DNA of 64,000 nucleotides from Pseudomonas fluorescens HK44. Lineage in GTDB: Bacteria > Pseudomonadota > Gammaproteobacteria > Pseudomonadales > Pseudomonadaceae. The position numbers were made by a program, and so were the translations under genes. Below the pieces are notes generated by a model. That model made no database searches, had not been told where the DNA came from, and saw only the letters and a list, made by a program, of their open reading frames with translations. Below are positions 1 through 7,411 of this stretch, one piece after another; the first letter of the stretch is position 1; each line of letters starts with the position of its first letter. The stretch lies in assembly GCF_000217955.3 (NCBI RefSeq), contig NZ_AFOY02000017.1, forward strand, positions 62,001 through 126,000. Direction: 5' to 3'.

Positions 1-390
1 CATCGAATGGCCGATGAACTCGAAACCCGACTGGTACACGTCGATCAGCGTACCAAAGGGTTTGTCGGCACTTTCGTTCTTTGCTCGCGAATAGACCAAC
101 GAACGCTGGGCCCGGGAGAAGGGCAGGGCGTCGCTGTCGGATTCGAGCAGGTATTGGCGGATTTCCGGGCGAATACCTTCGACCAGATAACGGATATTGC
201 CCAGAATCGGGTAGTTGCGGCGTACCGCGTGGGGGCTTTGCAGCAGGTCGAAAATACCCAGCAGGCTCAGCAGGCCGGTGACGATGGAGATTGGCCAGAG
301 CCAGTCGTATTCAAGAAACGGCAGGCTGGCGAAGGTGAAAATCACACAGACGGCAAAGAAGGCGTAGCGGCTCAGGAGTGACAGGCTCAT
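1..390 (-). CDS. FMN-binding glutamate synthase family protein, N-terminal part (cut by window edge)
   Basis: About 130 N-terminal residues are visible; the rest lies left of the window. The start is the ATG at 388-390. The first 50 residues form one or two hydrophobic segments (starting MSLSLLSRYAFF), followed by the soluble stretch RNYPILGNIRYLVEGIRPEI and then FGTLIDVYQSGFEFIGHSM, the typical entry to the glutamate-synthase-like FMN domain. Members of this family resemble the central and FMN domains of GltB but are membrane-anchored and of uncertain substrate. It lies 34 bases after the LuxR-type gene and is probably co-transcribed with it. The family is fairly sure; the reaction is not established. 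Confidence 0.75.
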   Translation of the reverse strand, partial: MSLSLLSRYAFFAVCVIFTFASLPFLEYDWLWPISIVTGLLSLLGIFDLLQSPHAVRRNYPILGNIRYLVEGIRPEIRQYLLESDSDALPFSRAQRSLVYSRAKNESADKPFGTLIDVYQSGFEFIGHSM

Positions 391-424
391 ACGGTTTCCT
401 TGGGTTCGGACTCATCAGGTTCCG

Positions 425-1225
425 TCAGGCATTTTGTGCCTGGAGAAAGATAGAGAACAGTTCGGACTGGGATTTGATCCCCAGCTTGCTGTAAATGTGT
501 TTCTTATGGACTTTCACGGTTTCGGCAGAGATTTCCAGCTTACGAGCGATTTCCTTGCTGGAGCAACCGCTGAGCATCCAGCGACCGACGTCCAGCTCTC
601 GGGCTGTCAGTTGTGCGCCCTTGAGCTGTTTCACCGAAGCTTCGAGGCGGATGCGCCAGTCGCTGTGTTGGGCCGGTTGTGCAGGCGTCAGTGTTTCATT
701 GATCTCAAACGGCAGGCGCTGACGCAGCAGGCTCGACACCCATGGCTGGATCAGTGACAGCAGGGCTATTTGTTCGCTGCTGAACCGCTGCTTGCTACCC
801 AGCGAAAGGCACAGCGTACGGACGCCCTCAAGTTGGCAATTGAACTGGATTTCGTCGGCCACCACATTCAGACGAAAGTAGCGCTGGTAATACTCGGTCA
901 GTTCGAAATGCTCCGGCGCCACTTCGGACAGGCGATAGAGACCGGTGCGCGATTGTTCGCGGCAGGCGATGTAGAAGGGGTCCAGCAGGAACAACCCCAT
1001 GAGGTAGTCCTGAAACAGCGGGTCCGGGCTGCCGTCCTCGCTCGGGCTTTCGGCGAATACCTGCGGGTGTTGATCGTCATTGAAAAGCAGCGCCACCCAG
1101 CTGTCGAAGGTCACGTACTGATTCAGCAGGCGCAGCAGTTGCGCCCAGAAATTGGGTTTGTCCAAGGCGTCAATCAACTGCCCGACCGAGCGGTGCCAGG
1201 CGATGTCTTCCAGCGAGAGTTTCAT
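425..1225 (-). CDS. LuxR-type helix-turn-helix transcriptional regulator
   Basis: A protein of 266 residues. The last 65 residues are a LuxR/NarL DNA-binding domain (LTARELDVGRWMLSGCSSKE, then ISAETVKVHKKHIYSKLGI). The first 180 residues show no receiver domain and no clear acyl-homoserine-lactone pocket, so the signal is unknown. The start at 1225 (MKLSLED) is preferred over a TTG 21 bases upstream because AGGG sits a few bases before the ATG. It reads directly into the glutamate-synthase-like gene, which it may regulate; that is inferred from position only. Confidence 0.8.
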   Translation of the reverse strand: MKLSLEDIAWHRSVGQLIDALDKPNFWAQLLRLLNQYVTFDSWVALLFNDDQHPQVFAESPSEDGSPDPLFQDYLMGLFLLDPFYIACREQSRTGLYRLSEVAPEHFELTEYYQRYFRLNVVADEIQFNCQLEGVRTLCLSLGSKQRFSSEQIALLSLIQPWVSSLLRQRLPFEINETLTPAQPAQHSDWRIRLEASVKQLKGAQLTARELDVGRWMLSGCSSKEIARKLEISAETVKVHKKHIYSKLGIKSQSELFSIFLQAQNA

Positions 1226-1292
1226 TCGTCGATCCCTATCGGCCAATTGCTGCCGTGCATACTGGCGTACAGAGACTGGTCGGGCAATTGTC

Positions 1293-1326
1293 GAAAGATC
1301 GTCCGAGCGCGGCCGGACGATCTTTC
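1293..1326 (-). terminator. Strong hairpin overlapping the stop codon of the receiver-kinase gene
   Basis: GAAAGATCGTCCG (1293-1305) and CGGACGATCTTTC (1314-1326) are perfect 13-base arms around an 8-base loop. The arm overlaps the stop codon of the gene ending at 1325. There is no U-tract on the minus side, so a Rho-independent role is uncertain; it may instead stabilise the 3' end of the operon mRNA. Confidence 0.5.
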
Positions 1327-2731
1327 AGGTGACGAGGTTTGACTGGCGGATTGGCAGTTCGATCCGAAAGGTGGTGCCCACCCCGACTTCGCTGCACACG
1401 GTAATGTCGCCACGATGCTTTTTCACAATGCCATAGGACAATGACAGGCCTAATCCGGTCCCCTGGCCCACCGGTTTGGTGGTGAAGAAGGGATCAAAGA
1501 TTTTCAGCAGGCATTCGGGCGCGATGCCTGAGCCAGTGTCCGCCACCTCAATCCAGACTTTTTCCCCGGCAACCCCATTACTCAGGGTAATGGTCCCGCG
1601 TTCGGGGCCCATGGCCTGGGCGGCGTTGACGATCAGGTTCATGATCACCTGATTGATCTGCGAGGGCAGGCACTCGATCTCGGGAAGCGTCTGATAGTGC
1701 TTGATTACATCGGCCTTGTACTTGAGTTCGTTGGCGACAATGTTCAGCGTCGAATCAATACCCGTTTGCAGATTGACCGACTGCCACTCCTGGCTGGTAT
1801 CTGCGCGTGAGAAGTCCTTCAGGTCCCTGACGATTTGCCCGACCCGGTTGATACCGTCCTTGGACTCCTTGATCAGCAGCGGAATGTCTTCACGCAGGAA
1901 GTCCAGCTCCACTGCTTTACGCAACGTTTGGAGCCGTTCGAGAAGCTCAAAGGAGCCAATGGCTTCTTCGGCCCCCTGATAGGCGTCGAGCATGCTCTGC
2001 AACTGCTTGAAGTAACCCTCCAGGGCGCCGAGGTTCGAAGAAATAAAGCCGATGGGGTTGTTGATTTCATGAGCGACACCCGCCGCCAGTTGCCCCAGTG
2101 ACGCGAGTTTTTCCGACTGTATCAACTGGCTTTCGAGTTGTTTGCGCTCGTCGATCTCCTGTTGCAGTTCGACGCTCGCTTGCTGGAACTGCCGAGTCCG
2201 TCGTTCGACCAGGTGCCCCAACTGATCCAGTTGCACGCTGGCGCGTTCGGTCATGTCCCATTTACTGGTCAGGGTATTGGCCATCTGCTGGACTTCGATG
2301 TTGTCGAAGGGTTTTTTCAGGATCAGCAGCCGATCGTGGGCCTGCAAGCGATTGAACAGGTCATCCCAGGAGTAGTCGGAATAGGCCGTACAGACCACCA
2401 CCTGCAAACGCGGATCGGCTTGCCATAAATGCTCGATGGTTTCGGCGCCATCCCAGCCCTGGGGCATGCGCATGTCGACGAACGCCAGTGCATAGGGGCG
2501 ATTATCGTGCCGGGCCTGGACCAGTTTGCTCAAGCCTTCCTGGCCAGCATAGGCCGAGTCCAGCTCGAAGCGGGTGCTCGTCGTTTTGATTTGCGTGCCG
2601 AACAGCGCCGACTCCATCTCTTCCAGTTCGCCGTGTTGCGGCAGCTCAGGTGTCAGGATCTTGCGAAAGTCGTCATGGATCGACGGTGTGTCGTCAATCA
2701 GCAGGATGCGTCGATTCGATGACTCGCTCAT
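1325..2731 (-). CDS. Hybrid response regulator / sensor histidine kinase (REC-HisKA-HATPase)
   Basis: A cytosolic protein of 468 residues. It opens with a receiver domain (RRILLIDD near residue 7; phospho-acceptor Asp in AFVDMRMP near 86; LKKPFD near 140), then a coiled coil (VERRTRQFQQASVELQQEI). The kinase core follows: H-box VAHEINNPIGF, N-box NLIVNAAQAM, G-boxes DTGSGIAP and GQGTGLGLSLSYG. Receiver-first kinases usually relay a signal from another kinase. Its ATG overlaps the stop of the membrane kinase by four bases, so the membrane kinase is the likely phosphodonor. The receiver is paralogous to those of the two GGDEF-EAL proteins upstream in the operon. Last gene of the operon. Confidence 0.9.
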   Translation of the reverse strand: MSESSNRRILLIDDTPSIHDDFRKILTPELPQHGELEEMESALFGTQIKTTSTRFELDSAYAGQEGLSKLVQARHDNRPYALAFVDMRMPQGWDGAETIEHLWQADPRLQVVVCTAYSDYSWDDLFNRLQAHDRLLILKKPFDNIEVQQMANTLTSKWDMTERASVQLDQLGHLVERRTRQFQQASVELQQEIDERKQLESQLIQSEKLASLGQLAAGVAHEINNPIGFISSNLGALEGYFKQLQSMLDAYQGAEEAIGSFELLERLQTLRKAVELDFLREDIPLLIKESKDGINRVGQIVRDLKDFSRADTSQEWQSVNLQTGIDSTLNIVANELKYKADVIKHYQTLPEIECLPSQINQVIMNLIVNAAQAMGPERGTITLSNGVAGEKVWIEVADTGSGIAPECLLKIFDPFFTTKPVGQGTGLGLSLSYGIVKKHRGDITVCSEVGVGTTFRIELPIRQSNLVT

Positions 2732-4539
2732 GTTTCACCTTCGGCGATTTTCAAGGGGATTTTCAAGGTGAACAGTGCACCTTTTCCCGGACCGTCGCTG
2801 TGGGCTGTCAGGTGGCCATTCATCTCGATGGCCGCGAGGGCGCAACTGTGCAAACCAAAACCGTGACCTTCCTTGCGCGTGGTAAAACCGTGGGCAAAGA
2901 TCCGGGTCATGTTTTCGGCCGAGATGCCTTCGCCTTCGTCCTTGACGCTGACCTGCAGCGTGGCGTCGTCGACCACCTTGACCCCCAGGGTCATTTCCCG
3001 GGGGCGGTCGCTGAGGTCGGACATGGCGTATTTGGCGTTGCTGATCAGGTTGATCAGGATCAGCAGCATCCGGTGTTTATCGCCCATGACCGTGGGCACT
3101 TCGGCGTAGTCCTTGACCACGGTGACGTGGTGGCGGGTCAGGGCGCCCGAGTTCATGCGCAGGGCGTCTTCGAGCAGTTCGCTGACTTGCAGCGGCTCCA
3201 TCAGGCTGTTGGCCCCGGCGTAGGACTGCTGGGTGGCAACGATGTCCTTGATGTGGTCAACGCTTTTGCTCAATTGCGCCAGTTCGTCGCTAATGCCTTG
3301 CTGCTCAAGGGCAATGGCTTCCACCAGTTGATTCAGGTAACCGGGCAGCAATTTGCCTTTTTCGTCTTCGGTGATGAAGTGGCCGAGATCACCGTGATGC
3401 TCGTTGATCAGCTGCATCGCCTTGCCCAGCCCCAGCGCCTTGCTGTTGCGCAGTTTGCGGGTGACCAGGTCGGCGGAGATATTCACGCTGTTGAGCACAT
3501 TGCCGACGTTGTGCAGCACGTTGGTGGCGATCTCGGCCATCCCGGCCTGGCGTGCGGTGTCCAGCAGTTCGCTTTGAGTGTCCTTGAGTTCACGGGTGCG
3601 CTCTTCGACCCGTTGTTCCAGGCTTTCATTGGCCGCGTGCAGGTCCCTGTTGACGCGGTTGATTTCCGCAAAACTGCGTAGGAGCCGGAGGGTCAAATAC
3701 AGCAACAGCAGAACCAGCAGCGCTGAAAACACCAGCATGTACAGGTGGTATCGCTGCTCGTTGGTGTCGATCAGTTGCTCGTCTTTATTGAACAGGTCGG
3801 TGATATCGTCCAGGCGCGCAGCCAGCGGTAGCGCTTCGATCCGCGTCAGGAGGCTGTTGACGATCGGTTGTTCGCGCAGGATCAACGCGATGTGGTTGCT
3901 CAGAATATCTATCGGCTCATGAAGCTCTTCGGGCAGGCGCGGTTTGTTCACCGCCATTTTGTTCTGGCCTAGCAGAATGTCGGCGGCCCTGTCGTCAGTG
4001 GTGACCTGGGCGAACTCCAGGCTGCTGAGCAACAGGTCGTAGGTGTCGGTAGCGATGTTCTGCAGTTGCAGTTTGTCGTAGTCCGGGAGGTGGGTGAGCT
4101 GGTTCTGGATGTCGTCTTCGGCGGTCGGCAAGAAGGCCAGGGAGTTGCGCAATACCGCATTGTGGGACTTGAACTGCTCTACCAGGCGGGTCTTTTCCTT
4201 GAGCAAGGTGAGGTAGGCGTCATATCGGGCCTGCCAGATTGCTGAGTCTGTGCGTTCGTGGCCGGGTTCGATCGCCTCGAATTGTTGCCACAGGCGAGTC
4301 ATTTCGGTCAGGGGGGCGACCAGCGGATCGTAGTTGTGGCTGATGGCGATCCTGGCCTTGAAGATCTCGGTTTCCCATTGAGCGTTGAGTTGTTTCATCC
4401 GGCCGATCAGGTCTCGAGCGTCGGAATAGCTTGAGGCCTGGTCGGTGCTGGCCTTGATGTAGAGGAACACCAGCGTGGAGGCGAGCAACAAGGTGATGCC
4501 AGTGAGCAACAGCAGACTGAGTCGACGGGACACTTTCAT
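2728..4539 (-). CDS. Membrane sensor histidine kinase with an all-helical periplasmic domain
   Basis: A protein of 603 residues. The start is taken at 4539 (MKVSRRLSLLLL) because its ATG overlaps the peroxidase stop as ATGA. TM1 spans about residues 8-27 and TM2 about 275-297 (YMLVFSALLVLLLLYLTLRL). Between them lies an all-helical sensor region of roughly 240 residues, like the DAHL type (tentative). A coiled coil (LEQRVEERTRELKDTQSELL) leads to an H-box LHNVGNVLNSV, N-box LINLISNAKYAM and G-boxes DEGEGIS and GHGFGLHSCALA. It sits between a secreted di-haem peroxidase and a receiver-kinase, so a periplasmic redox or peroxide-related signal is plausible but inferred. Confidence 0.88.
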   Translation of the reverse strand: MKVSRRLSLLLLTGITLLLASTLVFLYIKASTDQASSYSDARDLIGRMKQLNAQWETEIFKARIAISHNYDPLVAPLTEMTRLWQQFEAIEPGHERTDSAIWQARYDAYLTLLKEKTRLVEQFKSHNAVLRNSLAFLPTAEDDIQNQLTHLPDYDKLQLQNIATDTYDLLLSSLEFAQVTTDDRAADILLGQNKMAVNKPRLPEELHEPIDILSNHIALILREQPIVNSLLTRIEALPLAARLDDITDLFNKDEQLIDTNEQRYHLYMLVFSALLVLLLLYLTLRLLRSFAEINRVNRDLHAANESLEQRVEERTRELKDTQSELLDTARQAGMAEIATNVLHNVGNVLNSVNISADLVTRKLRNSKALGLGKAMQLINEHHGDLGHFITEDEKGKLLPGYLNQLVEAIALEQQGISDELAQLSKSVDHIKDIVATQQSYAGANSLMEPLQVSELLEDALRMNSGALTRHHVTVVKDYAEVPTVMGDKHRMLLILINLISNAKYAMSDLSDRPREMTLGVKVVDDATLQVSVKDEGEGISAENMTRIFAHGFTTRKEGHGFGLHSCALAAIEMNGHLTAHSDGPGKGALFTLKIPLKIAEGET

Positions 4540-5495
4540 AAGGGTTTGCCTCCCCACTCGCCGGTCAGGGTCTTGAGGAATTTGATGATCAGGGCCTTGT
4601 CTTTTTCGGAAGGGACGCGTCCCAGCTGGAACTTGAACATCACATCAACGGCTTCTTCGAGGGTTTTTGCCGTGCCGTCATGAAAGTACGGCGCGGTCAC
4701 CGCGACGTTGCGCAGGCTGGGGACCTTGAACACGTTGCGGTCTTCCTCGTCCTTGCTCACCAGGTAACGGCCCAGGTCCGATTCGGTCAGATTGCCCCTC
4801 ATCTGGAAGTAATCGCCCATCACCCCGAACTTCTGGAACATGTTGCCGCCGATGTTTACCCCTTGATGGCAAGCGATGCAGCCGTAGTCCTTGAAGCGTT
4901 GGTAACCGTATTTTTCATCGAGGCTGAGAATGTCGGTGTTGCCCAGCAGGTACTGGTCGAAACGCGAATTGGCGCTGAGCAAAGTGCGCTCGTAGGTGGC
5001 CAGGGCATTTTGCACATTGGCCGCCGTAACCCCATTGGGGTAAGCGTTGCCAAACGCCGAACGGTAGGCCGGGTCAGTGGACAGCATTTGCACCACGTGT
5101 TCCCAGTTGCTGCCCATTTCAGTGGGACTTTCCACCACTGCGTGGACCTGTTCTTCCAGGGTCGCGGCGCGACCGTTCCAGAACTGCCTGAAGTTCAGGC
5201 TGGCATTCAACACGCTGGGGGTATTGACGGTCAGCGGCTGGCCGTTGAAACCGATGGAAAATTTCTTGTCATCGGCGCCGCCCTTTTCCAGGTGATGGCA
5301 ACTGGCACAGGACAGGCTGTTGTTGACCGACAACCGCGTTTCGTTGAACAGCTGACGACCCAGTTCGAGACGTTGAGGGTCTTGCGCAGGTGCCGGTGGC
5401 AACGGTTTGAGGGGTTCGTCCAAAGGCTCGGCACTCGCCGTCAGGCCGAGTCCGAGCATCAGTGTGGTGAGCAGCGTGAATCCATAGGGCGACAT
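4536..5495 (-). CDS. Di-haem cytochrome c peroxidase (CcpA/MauG family), periplasmic
   Basis: A protein of 319 residues with a signal peptide (TLLTTLMLGLGLTASAEP, cleavage near residue 22). Two c-type haem sites are present: CASCH at residues 63-67 and CIACH near 207. Between and after them are family blocks such as NTPSVLNASLNFRQFWNGRA and VPSLRNVAVTAPYFHDGTA. These enzymes reduce H2O2 in the periplasm using electrons from small cytochromes; some MauG-like members modify proteins instead. A good ribosome site (AAGGAA) precedes the ATG at 5495. It is unusual to find it inside a kinase / c-di-GMP operon, so it may supply or remove the signal read by the downstream kinase. Confidence 0.9.
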   Translation of the reverse strand: MSPYGFTLLTTLMLGLGLTASAEPLDEPLKPLPPAPAQDPQRLELGRQLFNETRLSVNNSLSCASCHHLEKGGADDKKFSIGFNGQPLTVNTPSVLNASLNFRQFWNGRAATLEEQVHAVVESPTEMGSNWEHVVQMLSTDPAYRSAFGNAYPNGVTAANVQNALATYERTLLSANSRFDQYLLGNTDILSLDEKYGYQRFKDYGCIACHQGVNIGGNMFQKFGVMGDYFQMRGNLTESDLGRYLVSKDEEDRNVFKVPSLRNVAVTAPYFHDGTAKTLEEAVDVMFKFQLGRVPSEKDKALIIKFLKTLTGEWGGKPL

Positions 5496-5539
5496 CTGAT
5501 AATTCCTTTGCCGGGTGCCTGCACTGTTGGGGCGTCGGT

Positions 5540-7411
5540 CTACGTGCGCGGTGGTGCCTGTTGCCTGTCGGTGAGCAACTGTACGAATTCCTGGGGGAGC
5601 ACGGCTTTGCTGAAGAGGTAACCCTGGCCTTCCTCACACTGAAGGGCCTTGAGAAAGTCGAGCTGCTCCAGGGTTTCCACGCCTTCGGCGATGATATTGA
5701 GGTTGAGGCTCTTGCCCAGGCTGATGATGGCGCTGACCAGCGCAGCGTCGTTGTTGTCGGTGCTCAGCCCGCGAACGAATGACTGGTCGATTTTCAGTAC
5801 ATCGATCGGGAACCGTCGCAGGTAGCTCAGGCTGGAGTAACCGGTGCCGAAGTCATCGATTGCCAGGCGCACGCCCAATGACTTGATGGCGTGCAGGGTT
5901 TGCACGGTGGCCTCGACGTTCTGCATCAGCACGCTTTCAGTGATTTCGAGCTCCAGCAGCGTTGGGTCGAAGCTGGTCAGTTCGAGGATCTGTACGATAC
6001 CGTCGACAAAATCGCGCTGACGGAAGTCGATGGCCGAAACGTTGACGGACATGCTGATCGCTGGCAATCCGGCCAGTTGCCAGGCACGGGCCTGTTGGCA
6101 GGCCTGGGTCAATACCCATTTGCTCAGGGGAACGATCAGCCCACTGTCCTCGGCCACTCCGATGAAATCCGTTGGGTACACCCACCCGTGACCGGGTTTC
6201 AGCCAGCGAACCAAGGCTTCTGCACCAACCACTTTGCCGGAACGCAAATCAAGTTTGGGTTGGTAATGCAGGACGAACTCGTCGCGCTCCAGTGCCAGGC
6301 GCAGGCCGGATTCGATGCTTTGCTGCTCACGGGCGCGCTGATTCATGTCGTCGATGAAAAAGCTGAAGTCGTTAAGGCCTCTCTCCTTGACGTTGTGCAT
6401 CGCGGTTTCGGCTTTCTTGATCAGCGGCACGGCATCCAGGCCGTCGTTCGGGTAGATGCTGATACCCAGGCTGGCGGTCACGCTCAGGTTATGGCCGGCA
6501 ATGTGCTGTTGGGTGTTGACGGCTTTCAGCAGCTTTTCGGCGATGCCTTTGGTTTGCTGGGGATGTTGGATGTCCGCGAGGATCACCACGAACTCGTCGG
6601 AACCGTAGCGAAACACCGAATCGGATTCACGCACCGTGGACACGAGGCTCTGGCCGACCCGTTTGAGCATTTCGTCGCCAACCGGATGCCCCAGTGCGTT
6701 GTTGATACGCTTGAAGCGGTCCAACCCCAGAAATATCACCGCCAGTTGTTTGTCGTGCCGCCGTGAAAGGGCCAGGGACTGAGTCAGTCGATCACCCAAC
6801 AAAGTGCTGTTGGGCAGGCCGGTGAGTACATCGTATTGCAACAGATGGGAGACTTTGAGCAGCTCCTGAACGCGGTCTTCGATGGTTCGCTCCAGGCTGA
6901 GCATTTTTATCGCGGCGTCCTGGGCCATCTGCCATTTCCAGGTCAGGGCGCTGGCCATCTGGCGGATTTCCAGGCTGTCGAAAGGCTTTTTCAGCACCAG
7001 CAACTGGTCGCCGAACGCCAGGCGTTCGGCCATCGCTTCCCAGGTGTAGTCAGAGAAGGCGGTGCACAAAGCGATTTGCAGGTGTGGGTCGACCTCCCAG
7101 AGTCGCTCGATGGTCTCCAGACCGTCCCAACCCGGTGGCATGCGCATGTCGGTAAACGCCAGGGCATAGGGCCTGCCTTCGGCCTGGGCACGTTTGACCA
7201 GTTCCAGTGCTTCTTCTCCCTGGTAGGCCGAGTCGAGGAGAAACGTCGGGCGAGCGCGTTGTTCAGTACCGAATAACAGCTCTTCGGTGCCGGCCAGCGA
7301 CTGCTCGTCCGGCACATCGGGGCTGAGAATCTTGCGAAAGTCCTGATGGATCGAAGGCATGTCATCGATGATCAGGATGCGCCGGTTGGTGGGGGCGAGC
7401 GATGGTTTCAT
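5540..7411 (-). CDS. Response regulator with GGDEF and EAL domains (probable c-di-GMP phosphodiesterase)
   Basis: A protein of 623 residues: receiver (1-150, RRILIIDD and TDMRMPPGWDG), GGDEF (about 195-350), EAL (about 365-610). The GGDEF motif reads RYGSDEF rather than RGGDEF, although the upstream RxxD inhibitory site (RESD) is kept. The EAL half looks intact: AEALVRW, LEITESVLM, IDDFGTGYSSLSYL, LKIDQSFV. The likely activity is therefore c-di-GMP hydrolysis, with the GGDEF domain as a GTP-sensing or weakened cyclase. Its ATG overlaps the upstream gene's stop as ATGA, indicating coupled translation with the partner GGDEF-EAL protein. Confidence 0.9.
   Translation of the reverse strand: MKPSLAPTNRRILIIDDMPSIHQDFRKILSPDVPDEQSLAGTEELLFGTEQRARPTFLLDSAYQGEEALELVKRAQAEGRPYALAFTDMRMPPGWDGLETIERLWEVDPHLQIALCTAFSDYTWEAMAERLAFGDQLLVLKKPFDSLEIRQMASALTWKWQMAQDAAIKMLSLERTIEDRVQELLKVSHLLQYDVLTGLPNSTLLGDRLTQSLALSRRHDKQLAVIFLGLDRFKRINNALGHPVGDEMLKRVGQSLVSTVRESDSVFRYGSDEFVVILADIQHPQQTKGIAEKLLKAVNTQQHIAGHNLSVTASLGISIYPNDGLDAVPLIKKAETAMHNVKERGLNDFSFFIDDMNQRAREQQSIESGLRLALERDEFVLHYQPKLDLRSGKVVGAEALVRWLKPGHGWVYPTDFIGVAEDSGLIVPLSKWVLTQACQQARAWQLAGLPAISMSVNVSAIDFRQRDFVDGIVQILELTSFDPTLLELEITESVLMQNVEATVQTLHAIKSLGVRLAIDDFGTGYSSLSYLRRFPIDVLKIDQSFVRGLSTDNNDAALVSAIISLGKSLNLNIIAEGVETLEQLDFLKALQCEEGQGYLFSKAVLPQEFVQLLTDRQQAPPRT

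Noticed and set aside
425..1225. A quorum-sensing LuxR receptor
   Set aside because: No luxI-type synthase is near and the N-terminal part lacks a recognisable autoinducer-binding signature.
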